A DNA stretch of 11,148 bases from an uncultured Dysgonomonas sp. (GCA_937875275.1 CALNCC010000010.1:1-11148), one strand, 5' to 3'; shown: positions 1 to 7,926, counted from the first letter of the stretch. Translations and numbers: made by a program. Notes: generated by a model from the letters alone, not told the origin.

Positions 1-465
1 TTCGCCCATCAGTATGCTGATGTGAAAGCCGACTTGATAACTGTAGCAAAAGGAATCGGTAACGGTTTCCCGATGTCAGGTGTATTAATCAGTCCAATTT
101 TTAAGGCTGTGTATGGTCAGTTGGGAACAACTTTTGGCGGGAATCATTTAGCCTGCGCTGCGGCGATAGCAGTATTGGATATTATGAAGAAAGAGAAGTT
201 AGTTGAGAATGCTTACAACATGGGCGAGTATCTAATGACTGAACTGAAAAAAATAGCGAAAGTGAAAGCTGTCAGAGGACGAGGCTTGATGATCGGAATA
301 GAATTTGACGAACCGATTAAAGAGAAGCGGTCGAAATTGTTGTTCGAAGAAAAAATATTCACAGGCGCGACAGGCACAAATGTGTTCCGTCTGCTTCCAC
401 CGCTATGTTTGACTAAAGAACAAGCAGATGTGTTCCTCGAAAAATTTAAGAAGGTAATAGCTTGA
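1..465 (+). CDS. argD: Acetylornithine/succinylornithine aminotransferase, C-terminal part (5' end outside window)
   Basis: This is the C-terminal ~154 residues of a class III (ornithine-type) PLP aminotransferase; the frame is open from base 1. The family transfers an amino group from glutamate to make N-acylornithine in cytosolic arginine biosynthesis. Visible landmarks are the TVAKGIGNG motif, whose Lys (codon 49-51) is the expected Schiff-base lysine; TTFGGNHLACAAA, which matches the ArgD TFGGNPLA phosphate-contacting loop; and GRGLMIGIEF followed by a GATGTNVFRLLPPL-type C-terminal substrate motif. The GTG at 22 is an internal Val, not a start. The reading is closest to ArgD, but the acyl group is not visible: some Bacteroidetes use succinylated rather than acetylated intermediates, so an N-succinylornithine role is possible. 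An intrinsic terminator follows 23 bases after the stop. Confidence 0.85.
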   Translation, partial: FAHQYADVKADLITVAKGIGNGFPMSGVLISPIFKAVYGQLGTTFGGNHLACAAAIAVLDIMKKEKLVENAYNMGEYLMTELKKIAKVKAVRGRGLMIGIEFDEPIKEKRSKLLFEEKIFTGATGTNVFRLLPPLCLTKEQADVFLEKFKKVIA

Positions 466-488
466 CAGCTAATGCTGGATAAGGATAG

Positions 489-520
489 AATCCCGAGAGT
501 GAATGTTCTCGGGATTTTTT
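489..520 (+). terminator. Rho-independent terminator after argD
   Basis: A perfect 10-bp stem pairs 489-498 (AATCCCGAGA) with 507-516 (TCTCGGGATT) around an 8-base loop. The T at 515-516 continues into a run of six T (515-520). The GC-rich stem core plus T-tract is a textbook intrinsic terminator. It separates the aminotransferase transcript from the lysozyme gene downstream. Confidence 0.9.
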
Positions 521-556
521 ATTTACCAATCATGGCGATTAGATAAAGAGACTTCT

Positions 557-564
557 TAACTTTG
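557..564 (+). promoter_or_regulatory. Candidate Bacteroidetes -7 promoter element for the GH25 gene
   Basis: TAACTTTG at 557-564 is an exact match to the Bacteroidetes -7 consensus TAnnTTTG. It lies just after the argD terminator and 25 bases before the TTG start at 590, so it would give a leader of roughly 20 bases. No convincing TTTG -33 element is seen at the usual 19-21 base spacing (around 533), so the match is one-sided. Confidence 0.45.
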
Positions 565-589
565 TTATTCGACAAAGAGTGAAAATACC

Positions 590-1339
590 TTGAAGCACCG
601 AAAGAAAGTATATATAATATTCTTCGTTGTCATCTTCTGTACGACAATGTTAGTCATACTTGGCAGATATGCTTTGTATGGAGGGTATATACGTCTCAAT
701 TATCCTTCTCTGACAGAATACCCGGTGCAGGGAATAGACATCTCACACCATCAGCAATATGTCGATTGGGACAGGATCGATAAAGCGAAAGTAACTTTCG
801 CCTTTATGAAAGCCACAGAGGGTGCTGCGCATGTCGATTCGTTATTTGACTATAATCTAAATAATGCCAGGCGATTGGGTATAGCGCAAGGCGCATATCA
901 CTATTTCAGTTTCTGTAAAACAGGGGAAGAACAAGCCGAAAACTTTCTGTCGGTTGTGCGACAAAGCGGTTCCGAGATTATTCCTATTATCGATCTCGAA
1001 TACAGTGGCAACTGCATGGAAGAAAATCGAGTGGATGATATTATGTACGAGGCAGAAACATTTATTCGTATAGTAGAGTTAGAACTGAAAACAAGAGTGT
1101 TAGTATATACTACGAATGAATTTTATGAAAATAACTTATTGAACAAATTGCCGGATAACCCGATATGGATCAGAGATATTATAAAGAAACCCAAACTATC
1201 GGATGGCAGGGCATGGCTATTTTGGCAATACACCAATCGAGGAAAACTTGACGGCATTCGGGCTTTTGTCGACCTCAATGCTTTCTATGGAAGTAAGAGC
1301 GAATTTGACGATTGGATGTCAAATTTACGAATGGAGTAA
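590..1339 (+). CDS. Membrane-anchored GH25 lysozyme-like muramidase
   Basis: This is a 249-residue glycoside hydrolase family 25 protein. GH25 enzymes cleave the beta-1,4 bond between N-acetylmuramic acid and N-acetylglucosamine in peptidoglycan. A short basic N-terminus (KHRKK) is followed by one hydrophobic segment (about residues 7-25), which should anchor the domain to the inner membrane facing the periplasm, or act as an uncleaved signal. The GH25 barrel starts at QGIDISHHQ (Asp50), continues through FAFMKATEG and AYHYFSF, and carries the D-x-E pair of the family as IDLE (Asp135, Glu137). WIRD, FWQYT and VDLNAF mark the C-terminal strands. All expected catalytic acids are present and the length is usual for a minimal GH25. 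The start is TTG, because the next in-frame ATG (residue 20) would cut the membrane segment. No cell-wall binding repeats or phage genes lie nearby, so a housekeeping or interbacterial role is more likely than prophage lysis. Confidence 0.85.
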   Translation: MKHRKKVYIIFFVVIFCTTMLVILGRYALYGGYIRLNYPSLTEYPVQGIDISHHQQYVDWDRIDKAKVTFAFMKATEGAAHVDSLFDYNLNNARRLGIAQGAYHYFSFCKTGEEQAENFLSVVRQSGSEIIPIIDLEYSGNCMEENRVDDIMYEAETFIRIVELELKTRVLVYTTNEFYENNLLNKLPDNPIWIRDIIKKPKLSDGRAWLFWQYTNRGKLDGIRAFVDLNAFYGSKSEFDDWMSNLRME

Positions 1340-1469
1340 AAGAATAATATCACACAGAACAACTGAAAAATAGGAGACGCGAGTAGATGCAAAGCATATA
1401 TGTCTCGAATTGTAGCTTTTACTTAAAGATTTTTAACTCCATACACAACAAAATCAGATTTAACATTTA

Positions 1470-1477
1470 TAAATTTG
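1470..1477 (+). promoter_or_regulatory. Candidate -7 promoter element for the moxR-bat cluster
   Basis: TAAATTTG at 1470-1477 matches the Bacteroidetes -7 consensus TAnnTTTG exactly. It would start transcription near 1484 and leave a leader of about 115 bases before moxR at 1599. The expected -33 position (around 1446) reads ACAACA rather than TTTG, so support is partial; in AT-rich DNA one such match can arise by chance. Confidence 0.35.
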
Positions 1478-1494
1478 TGTCGTCTGAGAAAAAA

Positions 1495-1542
1495 ACGAAA
1501 ATACGTGAGTTTTCGGAAGGAATAAATGCCCTGTATTTTCGT
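1495..1542 (+). promoter_or_regulatory. 10-bp inverted repeat with an alternative hairpin in the moxR leader
   Basis: Bases 1495-1504 (ACGAAAATAC) are perfectly complementary to 1533-1542 (GTATTTTCGT), with a 28-base loop. The same left arm can instead pair nearby: CGAAAA at 1496-1501 with TTTTCG at 1510-1515, loop of 8. The two pairings exclude each other. The repeat lies just downstream of the candidate promoter, so it may be a leader RNA structure or a protein-binding operator. There is no T-tract after either form, so it is not a simple terminator. Confidence 0.4.
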
Positions 1543-1598
1543 TATAAATATGCAGAATACGAGAAAAAATAATATAAACAACAAAATATTCATAAAAC

Positions 1599-2591
1599 AT
1601 GGCGCAAGTAGATATTCGTGAATTGACAGAAAGAATTCAAAGTAAGAGTACCTTTGTTGAGGCTCTTACCATGGGCATGGACAAAGTGATTGTAGGACAG
1701 AAACATCTTGTCGAGTCTTTGTTGATAGGACTTTTGGCAGATGGACACATTCTCTTGGAAGGGGTTCCCGGATTGGCTAAAACTTTAGCAATAAAAACAT
1801 TGGCTTCGCTTATCGATGCCGATTATAGTCGCATACAGTTTACACCCGACTTATTACCTGCCGACGTTGTAGGTACAATGGTGTATAGTCAGAAAAAAGA
1901 AGAATTTCAAGTTAAGCATGGACCGATCTTTGCTAACTTTGTTTTGGCGGATGAAATAAACCGTGCTCCGGCGAAAGTGCAAAGTGCATTGCTTGAAGCC
2001 ATGCAGGAACGTCAAATAACGATTGGCGAAAAAACATACAAATTGCCATCTCCGTTTTTGGTAATGGCGACACAAAACCCTATCGAACAAGAGGGAACTT
2101 ATCCGCTGCCTGAAGCACAGGTTGACCGTTTCATGTTGAAGGTCGTTATCAATTATCCTAAAAAAGAGGAAGAACAACGCATCCTTCGCGATAATCTGAA
2201 AGGTGCTTATCCGAAATTAGAACCTGTAATGAAAGCCGAAGAAATTATGTCGGCTCGTGAGATCGTTCGTGAAGTTTATCTTGACGAGAAAATAGAGAAA
2301 TACATTGTCGACATTGTGTTTGCGACTCGCTATCCGCAAGACTACGGATTATCTGACCTTGCCGGACTCATCAGTTTTGGAGCATCGCCGCGTGCATCAA
2401 TAAGCCTTGCGCTTGCTGCTCGTGCTTATGCATTCATCAAACGTCGCGGATATGTGATCCCCGAAGATATACGTGCCGTATGTCATGACGTTATGCGTCA
2501 CCGTATCGGACTCACATACGAAGCAGAAGCGATGAACACAACATCGGAAGAAATTATCAGCGAAATCCTCAATAAGGTTGAAGTGCCTTAA
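1599..2591 (+). CDS. moxR: MoxR-family AAA+ ATPase
   Basis: This is a 330-residue cytosolic AAA+ ATPase of the MoxR/RavA group (AAA_3 domain plus C-terminal lid). Walker A is GVPGLAKT at residues 55-62, Walker B is FVLADE at 114-119 followed by the family signature INRAPAK, sensor 1 is Asn160 in ATQNP, Arg177 in QVDRF fits the arginine finger, and SPRAS in the lid is the sensor 2 region. Length is typical. MoxR proteins are thought to act as chaperone-like ATPases that remodel or activate vWA/MIDAS partner proteins, and three such partners (DUF58, BatA, BatB) are encoded downstream. The ATG at 1599 begins the usual short lead-in before the conserved VIVGQ box. It appears to be the first gene of the cluster; the next gene follows after 57 bases. 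Confidence 0.93.
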   Translation: MAQVDIRELTERIQSKSTFVEALTMGMDKVIVGQKHLVESLLIGLLADGHILLEGVPGLAKTLAIKTLASLIDADYSRIQFTPDLLPADVVGTMVYSQKKEEFQVKHGPIFANFVLADEINRAPAKVQSALLEAMQERQITIGEKTYKLPSPFLVMATQNPIEQEGTYPLPEAQVDRFMLKVVINYPKKEEEQRILRDNLKGAYPKLEPVMKAEEIMSAREIVREVYLDEKIEKYIVDIVFATRYPQDYGLSDLAGLISFGASPRASISLALAARAYAFIKRRGYVIPEDIRAVCHDVMRHRIGLTYEAEAMNTTSEEIISEILNKVEVP

Positions 2592-2648
2592 TTGGGAAAA
2601 GGGCCAAATAATTTAGACAAAGTATTCAGAATAAAGGAAAAAATATAA

Positions 2649-4901
2649 ATGATAAAAAAAGCAATATTCTCGGGAGCGATAATTTTAAGTGTATTATTCT
2701 CAGCCTGTGGTACAGAACAAAAAGGTATAACCGCTAACGTAGATCCGTATATCGGTACGGGAGGGCACGGACACACTTTCTTGGGTGTAACACAACCGTT
2801 TGGAGCGGTGCAGATAGGATTGAACAATATAGATAAAGGTTGGGACTGGTGTTCAGGCTACCATTATTCAGATTCCATCGCAATGGGATTCACTCACCTC
2901 CACCTCAACGGGACAGGATGCTCCGACTCGGGAGACTTATTGTTCATGCCATACACCGGAGCCGAAAAAGTGAAACGTGGCAGCCAAGATAATCCGACCG
3001 AAGGATATTCTTCCCGATACAGCCATGCAACAGAAGTTGTGTCTCCGTCTTATTACTCGGTAATGCTCGAAGACTACAATGTAAAAGTAGAATTGACAGC
3101 GTCGAAGCGTGTGGCTTTTCATCGTTACACATACCTCGACAAAGAGGGTGCGAAATATGTAATGGTTGACTTGCGCACTGCCAACGGGCACGACGGATCA
3201 TACGAGGCATTTCTCGAACAAGTGGACGAAAAAACAATAAGAGGCTATCGCTACTCGAATGGATGGACAAAAGATCAGCGTATATTCTTTACCGCGGTTT
3301 TCTCCGAACCGGTAACATTGAAATTGTATAGCGAAGAACAGCCGGTTGACGGCAAATCGCTGAAAGGATCGAATGTGAAAGGAAATATGTTCTTATCCGA
3401 TGATGTAAAAGAATTGAAAGTTAAAGTCGGTATCTCTCCGGTGAGTATGGAGAATGCTCAGAAAAATATTGACGCAGAAATAAAAAATTGGGATTTCGAG
3501 AAAGTTCAAGCGCAAACCGAGCTTGAATGGAACAATGAGTTGTCTCGCATAAAGGCGGATATTTCAGACCCTGATGCCAATAAGATTTTCCACACTGCAC
3601 TTTATCACGCCTTTATCCAGCCCAATACATTCAATGATGTAAACGGCGATTATCGCGGATCGGACAAAGAAGTGTATACCAATGCACCGTTTACCAACTA
3701 TACAGTATTCTCGTTATGGGACACATATCGTGCAGCCCACCCATTATACACCATTGTACAGCCCGAGCGTGTGCCCGACTTCATAAATTCGATGCTTGCC
3801 ATATATGATCAAAAAGGTCTGTTACCGGTTTGGCATTTATACGGAGGCGACACATATGAAATGATAGGTATTCAGTCGGTTCCTGTTATTGCAGACGCGA
3901 TACTGAAAGGCTTTGAAGGTTTCGATTATGAAAAAGCTTTTGAAGCAATGAAGGCTTCGATGTTGAGTGACTATAAGAGTCTGAAACATGTGCGTGAAAA
4001 TGGCTATATTCCTTCCGATCTTGAAGGAGAAAGCGTTGCCAAAGGGTTGGAATATGCAATCGCTGACTGGGGTGTGGCGCAAGTCGCAAAAAAACTTGGC
4101 AAGGACGAAGATTATAAGTTGTTCTCGGAAAGAGCTAAAAATTATAGTCACTACTGGGACGGTGAAACAACGTTTTTCAGAGGAAAACAGCAAGACGGAA
4201 CATGGAGCACTCCTTTCGACCCATATCATTCCACTCATCGTCAAGATGCCTATTGCGAAGGAAATGCATTGCAATACAACTGGCTTGTGTCTCACGATGT
4301 AGAAGGGCTTATCTCTCTGTTTGGCAGCGAGGAAGCTTTCATCAGCAAGTTAGATACATTATTCACTTTGGAGGAAGAACTTGGAGAAGGTGCATCGCCC
4401 GATATCAGCGGATTCATAGGGCAGTATGCTCACGGAAACGAACCGGGACATCAGACCATATATATGTATGCCTTTGTCGGTCAACAATGGAAGGCTGCCG
4501 AGAAAGCAAGATATATAATGAAACACTTGTATAGAAACGATTTCAACGGACTTGAAGGAAATGAAGACTGTGGACAAATGTCGAGCTGGTATGTACTTTC
4601 TGCTCTTGGGTTCTATCCTGTCAATCCGTCTAATGGAGTGTATGTCTTTGGTAGTCCGGTTGTAGATAAAGCTGAGATTGCATTGCCGGATAACAAGAAA
4701 TTTACCATCGTGGCAGAAAACAACTCTGACGAAAACATATACATACAATCGGTAACGCTGAACGGTCAACCATACAGCAACAGTTACATCCTGCACAAAG
4801 ATATAATGGCAGGCGGCGAACTTAAATTTGTGATGGGAGCTCAGCCTAATTATGATTTTGGGGCAGCTAAGGAAAGCCGTCCGCAATCTAAGGTATATTA
4901 A
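2649..4901 (+). CDS. GH92 alpha-mannosidase lipoprotein
   Basis: This 750-residue protein spans the full length of glycoside hydrolase family 92, calcium-dependent exo-alpha-mannosidases that are abundant in Bacteroidetes and trim mannose from N-glycans and fungal mannans. A type II signal peptide ends in LFSAC, making Cys20 the likely lipidated residue; the residues after it (GTEQKG) are not an acidic surface-export tag, so periplasmic placement is at least as likely as surface display. Family signatures follow in order: VDPYIGTGGHGHTF (31-44), GWDWCSGYHYSD (64-75), THLHLNGTGCSD, FSLWDTYRAAHPLY (354-367), CEGNALQYNW (536-545, with the expected acid Glu537), QYAHGNEPGHQ (592-602) and EGNEDCGQMSSWY (636-648, with the expected base Asp640). 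HGNEP and GWDWCSG resemble alpha-1,2-specific members, but linkage is inferred only. It has no SusC/SusD neighbour and sits between moxR and the DUF58 gene, an unusual place. Confidence 0.92.
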   Translation: MIKKAIFSGAIILSVLFSACGTEQKGITANVDPYIGTGGHGHTFLGVTQPFGAVQIGLNNIDKGWDWCSGYHYSDSIAMGFTHLHLNGTGCSDSGDLLFMPYTGAEKVKRGSQDNPTEGYSSRYSHATEVVSPSYYSVMLEDYNVKVELTASKRVAFHRYTYLDKEGAKYVMVDLRTANGHDGSYEAFLEQVDEKTIRGYRYSNGWTKDQRIFFTAVFSEPVTLKLYSEEQPVDGKSLKGSNVKGNMFLSDDVKELKVKVGISPVSMENAQKNIDAEIKNWDFEKVQAQTELEWNNELSRIKADISDPDANKIFHTALYHAFIQPNTFNDVNGDYRGSDKEVYTNAPFTNYTVFSLWDTYRAAHPLYTIVQPERVPDFINSMLAIYDQKGLLPVWHLYGGDTYEMIGIQSVPVIADAILKGFEGFDYEKAFEAMKASMLSDYKSLKHVRENGYIPSDLEGESVAKGLEYAIADWGVAQVAKKLGKDEDYKLFSERAKNYSHYWDGETTFFRGKQQDGTWSTPFDPYHSTHRQDAYCEGNALQYNWLVSHDVEGLISLFGSEEAFISKLDTLFTLEEELGEGASPDISGFIGQYAHGNEPGHQTIYMYAFVGQQWKAAEKARYIMKHLYRNDFNGLEGNEDCGQMSSWYVLSALGFYPVNPSNGVYVFGSPVVDKAEIALPDNKKFTIVAENNSDENIYIQSVTLNGQPYSNSYILHKDIMAGGELKFVMGAQPNYDFGAAKESRPQSKVY

Positions 4902-4943
4902 AACCTTCGATCTCGAAGAGAAAAATAATAGAGAAACGATCTT
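4902..4943 (+). other. Spacer with a small hairpin between GH92 and DUF58 genes
   Basis: A 5-bp stem CTTCG (4905-4909) / CGAAG (4914-4918) with a 4-base loop follows the GH92 stop by three bases. It is followed by A-rich rather than T-rich sequence, so it does not look like an intrinsic terminator. It could protect a 3' end after processing or be chance. No promoter element is evident. Confidence 0.25.
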
Positions 4944-5813
4944 ATGGAGACAACCGAATTACTAAAAAAGGTACGTCAGATAGAAATAAAAGCAAAGGGA
5001 TTGTCTAACAATATTTTTGCCGGACAATACCATTCTGCCTTCAAAGGACGTGGTATGTCGTTTGCCGAAGTCAGAGATTACCAGTTCGGGGACGACATAC
5101 GCGACATAGACTGGAATGTAACCGCCCGATACAACAAAGCTTTCATCAAAGTATTTGAAGAAGAGCGTGAGTTGACGGTGGTGTTGCTTGTCGATGTTTC
5201 GGGCAGCCAAGATTTTGGAACACAAGGATCGGTAAAACGAGATATTGTTACAGAAATGGCTGCGACGTTGGCTTTCTCTGCAATACAGAATAATGACAAA
5301 ATAGGTGTGATATTCTTTTCGGATAAGGTAGAGAAATTTATTCCGCCCAAGAAAGGAAAGAAACATATCCTTTATATCATCAGAGAATTGATCAGTTTCA
5401 AAGCCGAGAGCAACCGAACTGATATAAATATGGCTTTGAAATATCTGACCAATGTTATCAAGAAACGTTGTACGACATTCATGATCTCCGACTTTATTGA
5501 TGCCAGTGATTATAAGAATGCGCTGACGATAGCCAATCGCAAGCACGACATCGTGGCTTTGCAGGTGTATGACCGCACAGAAACCGAACTGCCTAAGGTG
5601 GGATTGATGAAGGTGCGTGATGCTGAAAGCGGGTTGGATCAGTGGATCGACACTTCGTCGAAAAAAGTACAGGGAACATATCGCCAATGGTGGAAACAGC
5701 GTCAGGATGCGATGATTGACACGTTCAATCGTAGTCGTGTCGATAGTGTCTCGGTGGGTACAGACGAGGATTATGTAAAAGCATTGATGTCATTGTTTAA
5801 GAAGAGACGTTAA
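4944..5813 (+). CDS. DUF58 / vWA-domain protein of the Bat cluster
   Basis: This 289-residue soluble protein is of the DUF58 family, the usual companion of moxR in Bat-type clusters. The N-terminal half carries the DUF58 signature GRGMSFAEVRDYQFGDDIRDIDW (split here: GRGMSF at 35-40, RDYQFGDD at 44-51, RDIDW at 53-57). A vWA fold follows with a complete MIDAS metal site: DVSGS (84-88), Thr159 in RTDINMAL and Asp183 in MISDF. No signal peptide or membrane segment is visible, so it should be cytosolic and able to meet MoxR directly. The role is inferred: a metal-dependent protein-binding partner of MoxR. Start ATG 4944 gives the family's usual N-terminus (METTELLKKVRQIE). The next gene follows after 21 bases, which supports co-transcription. 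Confidence 0.92.
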   Translation: METTELLKKVRQIEIKAKGLSNNIFAGQYHSAFKGRGMSFAEVRDYQFGDDIRDIDWNVTARYNKAFIKVFEEERELTVVLLVDVSGSQDFGTQGSVKRDIVTEMAATLAFSAIQNNDKIGVIFFSDKVEKFIPPKKGKKHILYIIRELISFKAESNRTDINMALKYLTNVIKKRCTTFMISDFIDASDYKNALTIANRKHDIVALQVYDRTETELPKVGLMKVRDAESGLDQWIDTSSKKVQGTYRQWWKQRQDAMIDTFNRSRVDSVSVGTDEDYVKALMSLFKKRR

Positions 5814-5834
5814 GATTTTAAAGAAAAGAAATAT

Positions 5835-6890
5835 ATGCTGAAATTAAGGATATATATAATTGTATTTATTTTAAGCTTTGTAGGATTGAACCTACATGCT
5901 CAGAAGGCGTCGGTGCGAGCAATTATCGAACCGTCAGATATACTGATCGGAGAGCAGGCAGTAATAGATGTTGAAGCCATTGCTCCGAAAGGGACAAATA
6001 TCTCCTTCCATCTGTTTACTGATACTATTGTCAAGGGGCTCGAAGTTCTCAGAATGGAGAAAATAGACACCACAATGACCGAAGTGGTTACCCTGCGCCA
6101 AAGGTATGTTGTAACATCATTCGACTCCACGCTCTATCATATTCCGCCGATTGCGGTATATAGTGGGCGCGATACGTTATACACAAATGATTTGGGGTTG
6201 AAGGTTACTTCTCCCGATCTGACAGAAGCGACAGTGGAGTACTTGCTCAAATTGGCGAAACAAGAAACCGATTCTATCGACTTCGAACAATTGGGGATAA
6301 ATGATATAAAACCAATACAACCGCAACCGTTTGTCTTTCTCGACTTTATTCTTGATTATTTGCTGATCCCATTCCTCGTATTAGTGGTTTTGGCATTGAT
6401 CGGGCTTCTGATCTATTTCATCAGACGCAAGAAAGAAAAAGGATATTTCTTTACACCGGAAGTCATTCTTCCTCCGCATGTCATTGCTTTGAATGATCTG
6501 AATGCATTGAAAGATAGTAAGATGTGGCTCAGGGGAAAAGAAAAAGAGTTCTACACCAAACTGACTGATATTCTTCGCGAATATATAGGGAAACGATACG
6601 GTATCAGTGCACCCGAAATGATAACAGAAGATATTCTGACCGCTATACGGCGATTGTCTGACGTACAATCATCTACCGAGAGTCTCCGTCAGATATTGCA
6701 ACTGGCAGACTTGGTGAAATTTGCAAAATATATGCCTCTCATCGACGAGAATGATCTGAGCCTGATGAATGCCTTCTTATTTGTCAATCAGACAAAAGTT
6801 GAAGAAACTGTGCAACCCACAGATCCGAACAAGGAAGAAGGGAAACCGGCATCGGCAGAAGATGTGAATGAATCGAAAGTGAACAGCTAA
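5835..6890 (+). CDS. Secreted single-pass membrane protein of the Bat cluster, BatD-like partner
   Basis: This 351-residue protein is of the kind commonly found between the DUF58 gene and batA in Bacteroidetes; I know no established symbol. It has a signal peptide (about 1-22, ending LHAQ), a beta-rich periplasmic region (25-125) whose opening (VRAIIEPSDILIGEQAVIDVEA) resembles the first Ig-like repeat of BatD, then a transmembrane segment at about 173-196 followed by the positive stretch RRKKEK, and a helical cytosolic tail. The tail carries WLRGKEKEFYTKLTDILREYIGKRYG-like helices (split: KEFYTKLTDIL, REYIGKRYG), a pattern seen in membrane proteins encoded with DUF58 and vWA genes (DUF4381-like). 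The C-terminus is Glu/Lys/Pro-rich. It is flanked by gaps of 21 and 14 bases. The likely role is to link the periplasmic Bat proteins to cytosolic MoxR/DUF58, but this is inference. Confidence 0.8.
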   Translation: MLKLRIYIIVFILSFVGLNLHAQKASVRAIIEPSDILIGEQAVIDVEAIAPKGTNISFHLFTDTIVKGLEVLRMEKIDTTMTEVVTLRQRYVVTSFDSTLYHIPPIAVYSGRDTLYTNDLGLKVTSPDLTEATVEYLLKLAKQETDSIDFEQLGINDIKPIQPQPFVFLDFILDYLLIPFLVLVVLALIGLLIYFIRRKKEKGYFFTPEVILPPHVIALNDLNALKDSKMWLRGKEKEFYTKLTDILREYIGKRYGISAPEMITEDILTAIRRLSDVQSSTESLRQILQLADLVKFAKYMPLIDENDLSLMNAFLFVNQTKVEETVQPTDPNKEEGKPASAEDVNESKVNS

Positions 6891-6904
6891 AAAACATTTG
6901 AAGA

Positions 6905-7879
6905 ATGGAATTTTTACACCCTCAATATTTATTCCTTTTATTATTGCTTATACCACTGATCGCATGGTATATACTGAAATTAAGGAAGACGCAGGCAACA
7001 TTTATGTTGTCCACAAAAGCCGCTTTTGAGAGAAACAATGTAGCAACCGTACGGGTATATATGCGCCATTTTCCGTTTTTGCTCCGTTTGGCAGCTATCG
7101 CGTTATTGATAATAGTGATTGCTCGTCCACAAAGTGTGAATACCTCAGACGTATCCAACTCGGAAGGGATTGATATCGTCATGGCATTAGACGTGTCGGG
7201 AACGATGTTGGCGCAAGACTTTGTACCTACTCGCCTCGAAGCAGCAAAAAAAGTAGCGGCAGAATTTATTAATGATAGACCGAACGACAAAATCGGCTTA
7301 GTCATTTTTGCCGGAGAGAGTTTTACTCAATGCCCGTTGACTACCGATCATCGCATCCTGCTCAACTTGTTGAACGAAGTGAAGTACGGATTGATAGCAG
7401 ACGGGACAGCAATTGGCTTGGGGTTGGCTAATTCGGTAAACAGGCTCAAGGATAGTGATTCACAGTCAAGAGTAGTTATTTTGCTGACAGATGGGTCAAA
7501 CAACTCGGGACAAATAGCACCACTTACCGCAGCCGAGCTTGCAGCCTCATACGGCATACGAGTTTACACTGTCGGTGTCGGTTCGCAAGGAATGGCAACG
7601 GCTCGCATCGGCAACCAAGTGCAACAGATCGCCGTAGATATAGACGAGCGTACGTTGACCGAGATTGCAGGGCTTACGAATGGAAAATATTTCAGAGCGA
7701 CGGATAATACCAGCTTGAAAGAAATATATGATGAGATTGACAATATGGAAAAGTATCACATCAGTGTGAATACCGTAACCAAACGCAAGGAACTATACTT
7801 CCCATACGCATTGGTAGCCTTCTGCCTTGTCGGGTTGGAGCTGGTGCTTCGCCGCACATGGCTGAGAAGCATACCTTAG
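6905..7879 (+). CDS. batA: BatA: membrane-anchored vWA protein
   Basis: This 324-residue protein has the BatA/BatB architecture: two N-terminal membrane segments (about 8-25 and 57-74), a vWA domain (about 88-285) and a C-terminal membrane segment (about 301-317). The MIDAS metal site is complete: DVSGT (96-100, followed by MLAQDF), Thr168 in DGTAIG and Asp196 in LLTDGSNNSG. FAGESFTQCPLT and YTVGVGS are further conserved strands. The second membrane segment ends with IARPQ, the usual junction in this family. Bat proteins were first linked to aerotolerance in Bacteroides fragilis; a direct biochemical activity has not been established. It starts 14 bases after the preceding gene and is likely on the same mRNA. 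Confidence 0.93.
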   Translation: MEFLHPQYLFLLLLLIPLIAWYILKLRKTQATFMLSTKAAFERNNVATVRVYMRHFPFLLRLAAIALLIIVIARPQSVNTSDVSNSEGIDIVMALDVSGTMLAQDFVPTRLEAAKKVAAEFINDRPNDKIGLVIFAGESFTQCPLTTDHRILLNLLNEVKYGLIADGTAIGLGLANSVNRLKDSDSQSRVVILLTDGSNNSGQIAPLTAAELAASYGIRVYTVGVGSQGMATARIGNQVQQIAVDIDERTLTEIAGLTNGKYFRATDNTSLKEIYDEIDNMEKYHISVNTVTKRKELYFPYALVAFCLVGLELVLRRTWLRSIP

Positions 7880-7926
7880 TCATTAAATTGTAATGTAGTT
7901 TTAGAAACGATAATTAAATTCGATAT

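Larger units (their letters stand above)
1340..1598 (+). other. Non-coding leader region upstream of moxR
   Basis: This 259-base AT-rich stretch has no gene I can support. A 61-codon open frame at 1387-1572 has an AGGAG at 1372-1376, but its product has no recognisable family and is built from AT-rich codons (Ile, Lys, Phe, Tyr, Asn), as random AT-rich DNA would give. The region holds a candidate -7 promoter element (1470-1477) and an inverted repeat (1495-1542), described separately. It is probably the promoter and 5' untranslated leader of the moxR-bat cluster. No terminator is seen after the lysozyme stop, so read-through is possible. Confidence 0.5.

Noticed and set aside
1387..1572. 61-codon open frame between the lysozyme and moxR, with AGGAG 10 bases upstream
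   Set aside because: No recognisable family, composition expected from AT-rich DNA, and it covers the candidate promoter and inverted repeat. Bacteroidetes make little use of SD sites, so the AGGAG is weak support.
4962..5687. 241-codon open frame on the minus strand
   Set aside because: It lies wholly within the strongly supported DUF58 gene and its product shows no domain; it is an antisense shadow.
7880..7926. Possible internal promoter before batB (TAGTTTTA)
   Set aside because: It misses the final G of the -7 consensus and has no -33 element; the spacing fits a continuous operon.
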